Position numbers and translations under genes: made by a program
In this document: piece by piece, positions 47,836 to 56,923 of the stretch
Position numbering within the stretch: the first letter of the stretch is position 1
Layout of the letters: every line of letters begins with the position of its first letter
Notes under the pieces: generated by a model
What the model was told of the DNA's origin: nothing
What the model saw: the letters and a program-made list of their open reading frames with translations, nothing else
The model's database searches: none
Assembly: GCA_038528965.1 (NCBI GenBank)
Contig: JBCBEC010000020.1
Location: 1 to 64,000, forward strand
Direction of reading: 5' to 3'
Source of the DNA: Lewinella sp038528965
GTDB lineage: Bacteria; Bacteroidota; Bacteroidia; Chitinophagales; Saprospiraceae
Length of the DNA stretch: 64,000 nt

Positions 47836-48862
47836 TCTCAAATAGCGTGCCGGCCCTTCCCGGCGGTACAACTCCTAAATGGCGATAGGTTTTTTCGGTG
47901 GCTTCCCGGCCACGAGGTGTTCGCTGTAGATACCCTTCCATAATCAAAAAGGGCTCGTGCACCTCCTCTATCGTACCTGCCTCCTCTCCTACTGCCGTAG
48001 CAATGGTGGTGATACCTACTGGCCCACCTTTAAATTTGTGGACGATAGCACTGAGGATCTTATTATCCATCTCGTCCAGGCCGCCTTCGTCGACATTTAG
48101 AGCTTCCAGGCCAAATCGGGCGATCTTAACGTCAATGTTGCCATCTCCCTTCACCTGGGCGAAGTCTCGGATACGCCGCAACAAAGCGTTCGCGATGCGC
48201 GGGGTACCTCGGCTCCGACGAGCAATCTCCGAAGCCCCGGCGGGCTTGATCGGCACCTTTAGGATTCCGGCAGAACGCGTAATAATTCGCGCTAGCGTAT
48301 CGGTATCGTAATAATCTAGCAAACAAGTAATGCCAAAGCGTTCACGCATTGGAGCGGTGAGTAGTCCCAAACGGGTAGTAGCCCCCACCAAAGTAAACGG
48401 ACTGAGGCTGATCTGCACCGTACGAGCGTTCGGGCCGCTATCGATCATGATATCGATGCGGTAGTCCTCCATTGCCGAATACAAATACTCCTCTACCACC
48501 GTATTGAGACGGTGGATCTCATCGATGAAGAGTACATCTCCTTCCGATAGGTTGGTCAGCAAACCGGCTAGATCACCAGGTTTTTCGAGTACGGGCCCAC
48601 TGGTCATTTTCAGTTCAGCGCCCATTTCGTTGGCAATAATATGCGATAAAGTAGTCTTCCCCAGACCCGGAGGTCCGTGTAGCAGGACATGATCCAGCGC
48701 TTCTTCCCGTTGGCGAGCAGCTTGGATAAACACCTTGAGGTTTTCTACAATTTTCGGCTGGCCGCTAAAGTCTTGTAACGCTTTCGGGCGCAAAGCTCTT
48801 TCGAACTGTTGGTCCTCGGGCGGTTGCTGATCTTTATCAGGATCCAGATGGGGATTTCGCAT
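47825..48862 (-). CDS. ruvB: Holliday junction DNA helicase RuvB
   Basis: This encodes 345 residues from ATG 48860-48862 (MRNPHLDPDKDQQ). It is the AAA+ motor that drives branch migration with RuvA. FERALRPKALQDFSGQ is the family start; Walker A LLHGPPGLGKTTLSHIIANE; Walker B DVLFIDEIHRL; sensor and arginine finger region GATTRLGLLTAPMRERFG; C-terminal winged-helix with EPFLIMEGYLQRTPRGREAT. All hallmark residues present. An upstream ATG at 48901 adds 13 residues and is less like family N-termini. Convergent overlap of 11 bp with the histidine kinase. Confidence 0.96.
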   Translation of the reverse strand: MRNPHLDPDKDQQPPEDQQFERALRPKALQDFSGQPKIVENLKVFIQAARQREEALDHVLLHGPPGLGKTTLSHIIANEMGAELKMTSGPVLEKPGDLAGLLTNLSEGDVLFIDEIHRLNTVVEEYLYSAMEDYRIDIMIDSGPNARTVQISLSPFTLVGATTRLGLLTAPMRERFGITCLLDYYDTDTLARIITRSAGILKVPIKPAGASEIARRSRGTPRIANALLRRIRDFAQVKGDGNIDVKIARFGLEALNVDEGGLDEMDNKILSAIVHKFKGGPVGITTIATAVGEEAGTIEEVHEPFLIMEGYLQRTPRGREATEKTYRHLGVVPPGRAGTLFEITD

Positions 48863-48952
48863 AAAGTTGTTGATCAAAATGTAAATGTCGGCAGGGAACA
48901 AACTTGTGCCGATCTATCCTCCCTGCAAGTTAGTAAGAAGCGAATAAATTCT

Positions 48953-48960
48953 TACTTTTG
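48953..48960 (+). promoter_or_regulatory. -7 element (TACTTTTG) of icd
   Basis: TACTTTTG fits TAnnTTTG, 89 bases before the icd ATG. The expected -33 site has only TTAG. Confidence 0.4.
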
Positions 48961-49049
48961 ATCGGTTTTTTCGGAACGGGGCTGCAGACTTCTCTTCCCT
49001 ACCCCCGAAAGGCACACAACTTGGAAAGATCAAAAACCAAATAACAACA

Positions 49050-50276
49050 ATGAGCGGAACAAAAATAACGATTGCCAACGGAAAGCTAAACGTGCCCAAC
49101 GACCCGATTCTACCCTTCATTGAGGGTGACGGAATTGGCCCTGACATCTGGGCAGCAGCTTCTCGCGTATTGGACGCTGCAGTAGAGAAAGCTTACGGTG
49201 GTGAGCGCAAGATTGAGTGGAAAGAAGTCTTGGCTGGTGAGAAGGCCTTCAAAAGTACTGGTGAGTGGCTTCCTCAAGAAACCCTTGATACGATTGGTGA
49301 ATACCTGGTAGCGATTAAAGGACCATTGACCACTCCAGTAGGTGGCGGTATTCGTTCGCTGAACGTAGCCCTGCGCCAAAAGCTAGACCTGTACGCTTGT
49401 GTACGTCCAGTGCAGTACTTCCAGGGTGTACCTAGCCCAGTGAAGCACCCTGAATATGTTGACATGGTCATCTTCCGGGAAAACACCGAGGATATCTACG
49501 CAGGTATCGAGTTTCAGGAAGGAACCGACGAGGCCGAAAAGTTCAAGGCAGTTCTAAAGGAGACATTCCCTGATCGTTACGATAAGATTCGCTTCCCTAA
49601 CACGGCTGGTTTCGGTATCAAGCCCACCTCAGCTGAAGGTACTGGTCGTTTGGTAAAAGCGGCCATCCAGTATGCTATTGATAACGGTCAGAGCAGCGTT
49701 ACCCTGGTACACAAGGGTAATATCATGAAGTTTACCGAAGGTGCTTTCCGCGATTGGGGCTACGAAGTGGCAGCCAAAGAATTTGGTGGTGAAGAACTAG
49801 ACGGTGGACCATGGCACGTGATCAAGGTAGACGGCAAAGAAATCATCGTTAAAGATGTAATCGCCGATGCTTTCTTGCAACAGATCATCTTGCGTCCAAA
49901 GGAGTATAGCGTAATCGCTACCATGAACTTGAACGGTGACTACATCAGTGATGCATTGGCTGCTCAGGTAGGTGGTATCGGGATCGCGCCTGGTGCGAAC
50001 ATCAACTACAACACGGGTATTGCCATCTTCGAAGCCACCCACGGTACTGCACCAAAGTATGCTGGTCAGGACAAAGTGAACCCAAGCTCAGTTATCCTTT
50101 CTGGTGAAATGATGCTGCGTTACATGGGTTGGCCAGAAGCGGCAGACCTAGTTATCAAAGGCATCAACGGTGCTATTGGTAGCAAGCGCGTAACTTATGA
50201 CTTTGAGCGTCTGATGGACGGGGCTACCCTCCTTAAGTGCTCTGAGTTCGGAGATGAGATCATCTCACACATGTAA
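49050..50276 (+). CDS. icd: NADP-dependent isocitrate dehydrogenase
   Basis: This encodes 408 residues. It oxidises isocitrate to 2-oxoglutarate and CO2 in the TCA cycle. PFIEGDGIGPDIW is the N-terminal signature; GGGIRSLNVALRQKLDLYACVRPVQ contains the serine and arginines that bind isocitrate; VIFRENTEDIYAGIEF is the family pattern; and FEATHGTAPKYAGQDKVNP carries the Lys-Tyr pair that in E. coli Icd selects NADP. DAFLQQIILRPKEYSVIATMNLNGDYISDALAA holds the metal-binding aspartates. Codon usage is strikingly biased (many GGT, CGT, AAC), as expected for a highly expressed enzyme. Confidence 0.97.
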   Translation: MSGTKITIANGKLNVPNDPILPFIEGDGIGPDIWAAASRVLDAAVEKAYGGERKIEWKEVLAGEKAFKSTGEWLPQETLDTIGEYLVAIKGPLTTPVGGGIRSLNVALRQKLDLYACVRPVQYFQGVPSPVKHPEYVDMVIFRENTEDIYAGIEFQEGTDEAEKFKAVLKETFPDRYDKIRFPNTAGFGIKPTSAEGTGRLVKAAIQYAIDNGQSSVTLVHKGNIMKFTEGAFRDWGYEVAAKEFGGEELDGGPWHVIKVDGKEIIVKDVIADAFLQQIILRPKEYSVIATMNLNGDYISDALAAQVGGIGIAPGANINYNTGIAIFEATHGTAPKYAGQDKVNPSSVILSGEMMLRYMGWPEAADLVIKGINGAIGSKRVTYDFERLMDGATLLKCSEFGDEIISHM

Positions 50277-50314
50277 AAAGATCGTGGCTTTATTGCCGCT
50301 CTAGATCAATAATT

Positions 50315-50351
50315 AAGCCCTGGTTTTGCGTTGCAAGGCCGGGGCTTTTTT
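50315..50351 (+). terminator. intrinsic terminator of icd
   Basis: AAGCCCTGG (50315-50323) pairs with CCGGGGCTT (50339-50347; one G-T pair) and runs into six T. A hexamer array starts immediately after. Confidence 0.75.
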
Positions 50352-50470
50352 AGTTAAAGTGACAGTGAAAATCAAAATAAAGGGCAGAACAGCTTTAGCC
50401 AATCATTGCCACTTTGATATTCATGTTCTCGTTAATTGTCATTTTGATTGTCATTTTGATTTTGATTTTC
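50352..50470. repeat. inverted hexamer-phased array between icd and the T9SS protein
   Basis: Left arm 50352-50381: AGTTAA, AGTGAC, AGTGAA, AATCAA, AATAAA. Right arm 50432-50469: TTAATT, GTCATT, TTGATT, GTCATT, TTGATT, then TTGATTTT just before the stop codon of the convergent gene (50471). Same architecture as 30217-30312, with the centre 50382-50431 only partly phased. Confidence 0.75.
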
Positions 50471-52855
50471 TTAGTGCTGCACAACCACTTTTTCTGTCCG
50501 AGTTCCCGCATCAGTATTCAACTGAAGAAAATAAATCCCTGCTGGTATCGTCTCATCTAAGTTGTACCGATAGCGTGCTTGGCGTACACCATCAAGCTCC
50601 TGCTGAGTCAAAATACGACCAGCCTGATCGTAGAAACGAATCAGTACATCCTGAACATCTGGAAATTTAAGCTCGATGTTGAAGTTTTCGGTGGCCGGAT
50701 TCGGAAATACCTCAATCTCGTATTCCTCTGGCAGCACAGTAGTAGTAAAAGGAACATGAGGATGGGAATCCAGATCTGGGTTATCACCGATAGTAAGGCG
50801 TACTACAGGTACAGATGTACCACCAAAGCCGCCAGAGAAGAAGTTAGGCTGCTCTAAAGTCAGATCAACAACATCAGAATATTGTACAATGCCTATCGAG
50901 TCCGTAATAAAGTTATTGGCATTGTAATTGATAGCCTCACTGGCCGAAATGGCTAAATTATCTTCCTCATTAATACCAGGATATTGTACAACAGCGAGGT
51001 AGTATTTCCCGCTGGTTAACGGAATCCCTTCCTCTTCTAAATCAACAGGAATAGTAATCAGCACTTCGTCCTCTGTACCATCAAATACATATTCGTTAAA
51101 GGCAATAGGAACCTCACCGTATTCATCAGGGCTAATCCTACCATCGCCGTTCACATCACCATCCGATTCATATAAATTAGTAATTACTGAATTCCTACCA
51201 TCATTAGCAACTACTTCACTGGCGTTATCAACCATAAAACTCATATACCGGGCGTACCATTCCTCGCCGTCGGGCACGTAAAAACAGTTTCCGATATACC
51301 AGGCTCGATTATCGGGTAGAAAGATGCCACGAGTCCGGCCGGCTTCCTTTGCAAAAACGGTATCCGTAACCGCAAAGGTGAAGTTCAGCGTATCATTATC
51401 CGTCACCTGGTCTAGCGAGTCATGAAAGATGGTATACTGCCCCGAGTAAGTCCCCTCGCTTGCATGATCGGACTCTAAATCCAGCACTTCAGCAAAGAAA
51501 TCATTCTCCGCCAGGGAGTCTGGTGGCAAATCACCGTAGCTTTTAGTCCTATTGTAGACTTCCTCACCCGATTCATTATGGGTGATGGTAAGGTTTAATT
51601 GTACGTTCTCAGCAGTTAAACCGCCGTTATTTTGGATATCAGCCATGAAGTACTGCGGCTGTAACTGTGACCATGGCGTACTGCGATTATCAGTAACGGC
51701 AAAGAAGTTTTCGTTGGCCTGGACATCATAGTCAATCCGCTCCTGGATACTGATATCATCGATCCCCCAAAAGTAGTAGTCCGTAGCAAAGGTCAGCTTA
51801 ATCCGAATCTCATCCGCACCCGCAGTGAAGGCCAATGGAATAGGTACCGTTTGGCGATTCGAGCGGAATACATCGGCGGGAAGATCAGGATTAATATCGA
51901 CCGCAGTGCTCCAGGTAGCACCATTATCTGTACTTATCTGTAAAGCAGTCTTGATCCCGTCAGGAGCTTCCTGAGGTGTATTTAGGTATCCCAGAAACTG
52001 AGTCAATGACAAGGATAAGGCTCGATCCGCCTCTGAGATATCAATCAGAGGAGAGATCAGTTCCGAAGCGTAATGTGGATATGGTGGAGCATTGGGGTTC
52101 GGAACATTCGCCGCATCTCCGCCAAACATATTGAAGATATTGCGCATGACCATGCTCCCGTTAGCCCGCGTGTCGGAGTCTACGAACACCGTTCCAGGGG
52201 TATCAAAATCAAACGTGCCGGAGCCTAAGTTGCCGTTTGGACTCCAGACCCACTGGGTCCCACATTCGTTACGCTTTGTGTAGGTGGCTATTAAACCACC
52301 ATCCACGGCTGTGTAGGTCAAGGTATTACCACCATCCGTTAATTCAACCGTAGGGTTACCGGTGCCGATGAGTTGGTAGCCAAGGTCGTCAATACCCAGG
52401 CCAGCACTTACAACAGCCCATTCCACCAGCCCATCCGTACTAGCTTCAGAAAATGCTAGGCCGTCAACGATAATTTCATCTGAATCGATGGAAGAAGTCA
52501 TCACATTCATCTCATCAAGACTATAACTACCGTAGGCTGTAAGAAAGATATCAATATCGGAAGCGGGTAATTGGGAATAGACCAGGTATTCGGTAGAATT
52601 GATAAAGGTCCACTCTAATTCTAAACCAGCAATATCAACTGGCTCTCCATCAAGTATCAGTTCACTAAGTGTCCAGGTGCCAAAGGCCGGCCCCGAAACA
52701 TCGCCATATGTAGCACCAGTATTGGAGCCACAAATCAATGAATTTGCCGTCCAGCCCACAAAGCCTCGGGAAAAGTCTTCCGTCCAAATCACCTCTTGAG
52801 CATTGATAGAAGCCGCTAAAACTAGCAGGACAAATGGTAGTAATCGTTGTTTCAT
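50471..52855 (-). CDS. large T9SS-sorted secreted protein with EF-hand loop (paralogue A)
   Basis: This encodes 794 residues with a signal peptide (LPFVLLVLAASINAQE). The N-terminal 220 residues carry WTEDFSRGFVGWTANSLIC, a cleaved-adhesin or jellyroll-like start. The middle includes SELISPLIDISEADRALSLSLTQFLGYL and FATDYYFWGIDDISIQE, a MAM/jellyroll binding fold. Near residue 570 lies a canonical 12-residue EF-hand loop DVNGDGRISPDE (51122-51157). The last 85 residues (VFPNPATENFNIELKF ... IPAGIYFLQLNTDAG) form a T9SS type A sorting domain ending KVVVQH. No enzymatic motif seen. It is a surface or secreted protein closely related to the next gene, roughly 75 percent identical in the C-terminal half by eye. 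Confidence 0.85.
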   Translation of the reverse strand: MKQRLLPFVLLVLAASINAQEVIWTEDFSRGFVGWTANSLICGSNTGATYGDVSGPAFGTWTLSELILDGEPVDIAGLELEWTFINSTEYLVYSQLPASDIDIFLTAYGSYSLDEMNVMTSSIDSDEIIVDGLAFSEASTDGLVEWAVVSAGLGIDDLGYQLIGTGNPTVELTDGGNTLTYTAVDGGLIATYTKRNECGTQWVWSPNGNLGSGTFDFDTPGTVFVDSDTRANGSMVMRNIFNMFGGDAANVPNPNAPPYPHYASELISPLIDISEADRALSLSLTQFLGYLNTPQEAPDGIKTALQISTDNGATWSTAVDINPDLPADVFRSNRQTVPIPLAFTAGADEIRIKLTFATDYYFWGIDDISIQERIDYDVQANENFFAVTDNRSTPWSQLQPQYFMADIQNNGGLTAENVQLNLTITHNESGEEVYNRTKSYGDLPPDSLAENDFFAEVLDLESDHASEGTYSGQYTIFHDSLDQVTDNDTLNFTFAVTDTVFAKEAGRTRGIFLPDNRAWYIGNCFYVPDGEEWYARYMSFMVDNASEVVANDGRNSVITNLYESDGDVNGDGRISPDEYGEVPIAFNEYVFDGTEDEVLITIPVDLEEEGIPLTSGKYYLAVVQYPGINEEDNLAISASEAINYNANNFITDSIGIVQYSDVVDLTLEQPNFFSGGFGGTSVPVVRLTIGDNPDLDSHPHVPFTTTVLPEEYEIEVFPNPATENFNIELKFPDVQDVLIRFYDQAGRILTQQELDGVRQARYRYNLDETIPAGIYFLQLNTDAGTRTEKVVVQH

Positions 52856-53060
52856 AAATAGAGCGCTTAGAGTCTAAGTGTATTGCATTTGCATTAATTA
52901 AGGTAATAAAATACGAGATCTCGAATGTAAATTAATGGCCAGTACGACTTCTGATGTACTGAATTTTGTCTTTGATGATTCGAGTAATAAGCTTTCGTAT
53001 CCATTCAAGTCTCAACCCAATGGCTTACCTATAACGGAAAAAGCTGATGTATACCAAACA

Positions 53061-53099
53061 GAACCCCCGGACGCTGCACAAGGCAACATCCGGGGGTTC
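53061..53099. terminator. 11-bp perfect hairpin downstream of the second T9SS paralogue
   Basis: GAACCCCCGGA (53061-53071) pairs with TCCGGGGGTTC (53089-53099). On the minus strand it follows the end of paralogue B after the hexamer array. The remaining part of this 340-bp gap, 52856-53060, carries no gene and no promoter matching the consensus. Confidence 0.65.
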
Positions 53100-53195
53100 A
53101 ATTAAAATATCAATAGCAATTTCAATCAAAATTTAAGTGAGAACAAGTACTTCAAGCTTCATTGTCATTTTGATTGTCATTGCAATTTTGATTGC
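53100..53195. repeat. inverted hexamer-phased array at the 3' end of T9SS paralogue B
   Basis: Left arm 53100-53147: AATTAA, AATATC, AATAGC, AATTTC, AATCAA, AATTTA, AGTGAG, AACAAG. Right arm 53158-53193: TTCATT, GTCATT, TTGATT, GTCATT, GCAATT, TTGATT, ending at the stop codon at 53196. The right arm repeats that of 50432-50469 almost exactly although it follows a different gene. Confidence 0.75.
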
Positions 53196-55574
53196 TTAGT
53201 GCTGTACAACTACTTTCTCGATACGAGTACCCGCATCCGTATCCAACTGGATGAAGTAGATACCTGCTGGGACCGTGCTTACATCATAGCTGTAACGTGC
53301 TTGCTGTACACCATCAAACTCCTGCTGGATCAAGATGCGGCCAGTCTGGTCGTAGAAACGTACCATCATGTTCTGCGCCTCTGGGAAGTTAATACCCAAG
53401 TTGAAGTCCTCGTTAGCAGGGTTAGGGAATACGTCTACTTCGTAGTTGTCTGGTAGTGCAACGTCTACATCAGTGATCGCTGGCTGATCTAGGAATGGGT
53501 TGTCACCAATGTGTAGGCGTACAACTGGCACAGAAGTACCACCGAATCCACCAGAGAAGAAGTTAGGCTGCTCTGAAGTCAGGTCTACTACGTCTGAGTA
53601 TTGCTCGATACCGATAGAGTCTGTGATGAAGTTGTTAGCGTTGTAGTTGATGTCCTCGCTAGCTGAGATGGCCAACTGGTCTTCATCATTAACACCTGGG
53701 TACTGTAGTACTGCAAAGTAGTACTTACCGCTAGTCAACTGAATACCTTCACCTTCCAAGTCGATTGGAATTGTGATCAACAACTCGTCCTCTGTACCGT
53801 CGTATACGTACTCGTTGAAGGCGATTGGTGTTTGACCATACTCATCTGGTCCGATCCGGCCGTCACCGTCTACATCACCATCAGACTCGTACAAGTTGGT
53901 GATTACAGTGTTAGCACCACCAGCTGCAACAACGTCACTGGCGTTGTCTACCATGAAGCTGATCCAACGTGCGTACCAGTTCTCACCGTTTGGCACGTAG
54001 TAGCTATTACCGATATACCAAGCACGATCATTCGTTAAGAAGATACCGCGAGTACGGCCTGCTTCCTTAGCGAACAAGGTATCCGTTACAGCGAACGCAA
54101 AGTTCAAAGTATCGTTGTTAGTAACCACATCCATAGAATCGTGGAAGATGGTATACTGACCTGAGTAAGTACCCAAAGAGGACTCATCAGAAGGCAAGTC
54201 CAAAGTTTCATCAAAGAAGTCGTTCTCTGCTAGAACATCAGGGTCGATAGAACCATAATCTTTAGTGGCGTTATACACTTCCTCACCCGTATCCTTATTG
54301 ATGGTCAAGTTCAACATTACGTTATCAGCAGTCAAACCACCGTTGTTCTGGATATCAGACATGAAGTACTGCGTCTGCAGCTGCGACCAAGGTGTACTTT
54401 GGTTATCAGTAACGGCGAAGAAATTCGCGTTCGCCTGCATATCGAAACCAATACGCTCCTGGATGCTAATATCATCCAATCCCCAGAAGTAGTAGTCCGT
54501 AGCAAAGGTAAACTTGATGCGGATTTCGTCAGCACCATCCGTAAATGCCGCAGGAATAGGCACAGTCTGGCGGTTAGAACGGAAGGTATTGGTTGGGAAG
54601 TTAGGGTTAACATCCACAGCCGCACTCCAAGTCATACCATCATCCGTACTGATCTGGAAGCTAGTTTGCAAACCATCAGGTGCTTCAGTTGGTGTGTTCA
54701 GGTAAGCCAAGAATTGCGTCACAGACACTGACAATGCACGGTCAGCGGCTGAGATATCAATTGGAGGTGAGATCAACTCCGAAGCATAAGCAGGGTATGG
54801 CGGAGGGTTTGGACTAGGAACGTTCGCTGCGTTACCACCGAACATATTGAAGATGTTCCGCATTACCATAGTACCGTTAGCACGGGTGTCAGAGTCTACA
54901 AACACCGCACCTGGTCCGTCGAAACCGAAGGTACCAGTACCTAGGTTACCATTAGGACTCCATACCCACAATGTACCACACTCATTCGTCTTAGCATAAG
55001 TGAATACATATTCAGAACCACCGCTATTGATCGTGTAAGTCAGGGTGTTTCCACCATCAGTAAGAACAACAGTTGGATCATTAACACCAATGTGTAGCTT
55101 AACGAAATCAACTACAGTAGAAGAAGCAAGTTGAGCAACAGATGCCCATTCTACAATTCCTCCAGCAGTTGCCTCAGAGAATTCAAGACCACTTAATGCT
55201 ACTACAGGATCAACAGTCGAAGCCATCACATCACTTTCGTCGATGGAATAGCTTCCGTAAACGGTAGCGTAGTTAGCACCATCATCAGAATCCAATGTAA
55301 ACTGGTATTCAGTGCTGTTAATGAAAGTCCACTGCGCAGACAATCCGGTGTAATCCAAGGCCATACCGTCCATAGTACCGCCTTGCAAATTCCAAATACC
55401 GAAATCAGTACCAGAAATGTTACCGTAGGTAGCACCGGCGTTAGAACCACAAATCAATGGATTAGCAGACCAACCCTGGAAACCACGAGAAAAGTCTTCC
55501 GTCCAGATCACGTCCTGAGCAGTTAGCGAACCAGCTAATGCCAACAGAACAAGTGTTAGTAAACGTTGCATCAT
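53196..55574 (-). CDS. large T9SS-sorted secreted protein with EF-hand loop (paralogue B)
   Basis: About 792 residues from ATG 55572-55574 (the next ATG follows at once); upstream non-family residues to 55658 are rejected because the promoter lies there. Signal peptide RLLTLVLLALAGSLTAQ. Same domain order as its neighbour: WTEDFSRGFQGWSANPLIC, SELISPPIDISAADRAL, FATDYYFWGLDDISIQE, EF-hand loop DVDGDGRIGPDE (53841-53876), and a T9SS type A sorting domain (VFPNPANEDFNLGINF ... VPAGIYFIQL). It shows much stronger codon bias than paralogue A (GGT, CGT, AAC), similar to icd, so it is probably the more highly expressed copy. Confidence 0.87.
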   Translation of the reverse strand: MMQRLLTLVLLALAGSLTAQDVIWTEDFSRGFQGWSANPLICGSNAGATYGNISGTDFGIWNLQGGTMDGMALDYTGLSAQWTFINSTEYQFTLDSDDGANYATVYGSYSIDESDVMASTVDPVVALSGLEFSEATAGGIVEWASVAQLASSTVVDFVKLHIGVNDPTVVLTDGGNTLTYTINSGGSEYVFTYAKTNECGTLWVWSPNGNLGTGTFGFDGPGAVFVDSDTRANGTMVMRNIFNMFGGNAANVPSPNPPPYPAYASELISPPIDISAADRALSVSVTQFLAYLNTPTEAPDGLQTSFQISTDDGMTWSAAVDVNPNFPTNTFRSNRQTVPIPAAFTDGADEIRIKFTFATDYYFWGLDDISIQERIGFDMQANANFFAVTDNQSTPWSQLQTQYFMSDIQNNGGLTADNVMLNLTINKDTGEEVYNATKDYGSIDPDVLAENDFFDETLDLPSDESSLGTYSGQYTIFHDSMDVVTNNDTLNFAFAVTDTLFAKEAGRTRGIFLTNDRAWYIGNSYYVPNGENWYARWISFMVDNASDVVAAGGANTVITNLYESDGDVDGDGRIGPDEYGQTPIAFNEYVYDGTEDELLITIPIDLEGEGIQLTSGKYYFAVLQYPGVNDEDQLAISASEDINYNANNFITDSIGIEQYSDVVDLTSEQPNFFSGGFGGTSVPVVRLHIGDNPFLDQPAITDVDVALPDNYEVDVFPNPANEDFNLGINFPEAQNMMVRFYDQTGRILIQQEFDGVQQARYSYDVSTVPAGIYFIQLDTDAGTRIEKVVVQH

Positions 55575-55622
55575 GAAATGAAAATATTTGGTTAATGTAT
55601 GTAGATTGATTGTTGAGTCGGC

Positions 55623-55630
55623 CAAAGATA
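55623..55630 (-). promoter_or_regulatory. -7 element (TATCTTTG) of T9SS paralogue B
   Basis: TATCTTTG on the minus strand matches TAnnTTTG, 49 bases upstream of the chosen start, with TTG 25 bp further upstream. Confidence 0.45.
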
Positions 55631-55805
55631 GACACCTTAAATACTGTTGTAGGCACAATTATTGGCTAACATCGGACATTCTAGCGTAAATCCCTACCAA
55701 ATTAGTGTGGATACAGGCAGAATGTGGATAAAGCAGTTCATCATTGCTTAGTCGTGCACAAAATGCGCACGCAAAGGTAATAATCGTGTAGAATGAATTA
55801 GCATT

Positions 55806-55831
55806 GGACCTCAATAAATGAGATTAGGTCC
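55806..55831 (-). terminator. weak hairpin downstream of the IscA-type gene
   Basis: GGACCT (55806-55811) and AGGTCC (55826-55831) pair perfectly, six base pairs with a 14-base loop. It lies 5 bp after the IscA-type stop codon on the minus strand; no T-run follows, so the assignment is tentative. Confidence 0.35.
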
Positions 55832-55836
55832 TTTGT

Positions 55837-56187
55837 TTAGGCTGAGAAAGAAGTCCCACAACCACATGATTCTGTAGCGTTGGGATTATTGAAAGTGAAG
55901 CCACGGTTATTCAGGCCTTCCAACCAATCAATTTCCATACCTAACAGGTAGATACCGTGTGATTTTTGCATAAATACTTTCAAGCCTGCAATGTCATGCA
56001 CTTCGTCATTTTCTTTTTGCAGGTCGAAACCTAAAATGTAGGAAAATCCAGAACACCCTCCACCTTTAACGCCTACACGGAGGCCATGATCTTCAGGTAC
56101 GTTTTGCTCATCGCGGATGCGTAGCAATTGCTTAACGGCACCAGCAGTTAGATTAATGGGGGTAATTGCTGTCTTTACTTCACTCAT
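55837..56187 (-). CDS. iron-sulfur cluster assembly protein, IscA/ErpA type
   Basis: This encodes 116 residues. A-type carrier protein that delivers Fe-S clusters to target enzymes. The HesB/IscA domain is complete: INLTAGAVKQLLRI, LRVGVKGGGCSGFSYILGF (first cysteine), LEGLNNRGFTFNNPNATESCGCGTSFSA (CxC pair near the end). These three cysteines are the cluster ligands. Family members cannot be separated into IscA, SufA or ErpA by sequence alone here. It is monocistronic, with no suf or isc gene nearby. Confidence 0.93.
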   Translation of the reverse strand: MSEVKTAITPINLTAGAVKQLLRIRDEQNVPEDHGLRVGVKGGGCSGFSYILGFDLQKENDEVHDIAGLKVFMQKSHGIYLLGMEIDWLEGLNNRGFTFNNPNATESCGCGTSFSA

Positions 56188-56375
56188 AGAATTGCAGCGA
56201 ATGGTTTAGTACAATAAAGGTACAAATCGAGAACACATTATGTCCGCTCATAGTTGGGAAAAGCTATTTTTTTTCGCCTAAATGGATAATTCGGCCGCTT
56301 GAAATGGCTAATTCTGCTCCGAGCTGTTACTTTTACGCCGCTTTCCCATTACTTTGCCGAGACAAACTTGCATTC

Positions 56376-56897
56376 ATGAATACATTCTTGGAGATTCTAA
56401 AAATTACCTTGCCCGCCCTGGTTGTAGGTGTAACCGTCTACTTTGTGGTACGGGAAATGATGCGTCGCCAAATCCAAATGCAGCACCAGCATTTACAAAG
56501 TCAACGGCAGAGTGGGACCATGCCGCTGCGCATGCAAGCCTACGAGCGCTTGTCCCTTTTTATTGAACGCCTCTCCCTACCGGGCCTCCTGATGCGTACT
56601 CATAATGACGAGATGTCGGCGACAACCCTGCGGCTCACCATGCTGCTGAATGTGCAGCAGGAGTTTGAACATAATATTTCCCAACAGGTGTACGTATCGG
56701 ATCAACTGTGGCGAGTTATTGAAGCCACCCGTGATGATCTGATTGAGTTTATCACTGTGGTTAGTGAAAAAGTCCCCAAAGATGCTCCTTCGCGCCAACT
56801 TCGGGATGCTTTAATTGGTTATCAACAACAGCGCGAGCAAGATCCTATTGCCATTGCCCAGATGGCTATCCGTAAGGAAGCTGCGTCTTTGTTTTAA
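56376..56897 (+). CDS. hypothetical single-pass membrane protein
   Basis: About 173 residues from ATG 56376 (MNTFLEILKITLPALVVGVTVYFVV), chosen over a codon at 56304 because the helix then sits at the N-terminus. One transmembrane helix (about 8-25), then a helical cytoplasmic region with a QHQHLQSQRQS linker and LRMQAYERLSLFIERLSLPGLLMR, which looks like an MxAYERLxxFxERL motif seen in a conserved Bacteroidota family near pepP genes. No catalytic residues. It lies 26 bp before the aminopeptidase gene on the same strand and is probably cotranscribed. Confidence 0.65.
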   Translation: MNTFLEILKITLPALVVGVTVYFVVREMMRRQIQMQHQHLQSQRQSGTMPLRMQAYERLSLFIERLSLPGLLMRTHNDEMSATTLRLTMLLNVQQEFEHNISQQVYVSDQLWRVIEATRDDLIEFITVVSEKVPKDAPSRQLRDALIGYQQQREQDPIAIAQMAIRKEAASLF

Positions 56898-56923
56898 GTA
56901 CCCTAACCAAACCAACTAGAGCC

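Noticed and set aside
49110..50042. Minus-strand open frames across icd
   Set aside because: They arise from the strong codon bias of icd and encode no recognisable protein.
53199..55450. Several long plus-strand and alternative frames across T9SS paralogue B
   Set aside because: Biased codon usage of the real gene leaves other frames open; none has a start region or a family match.
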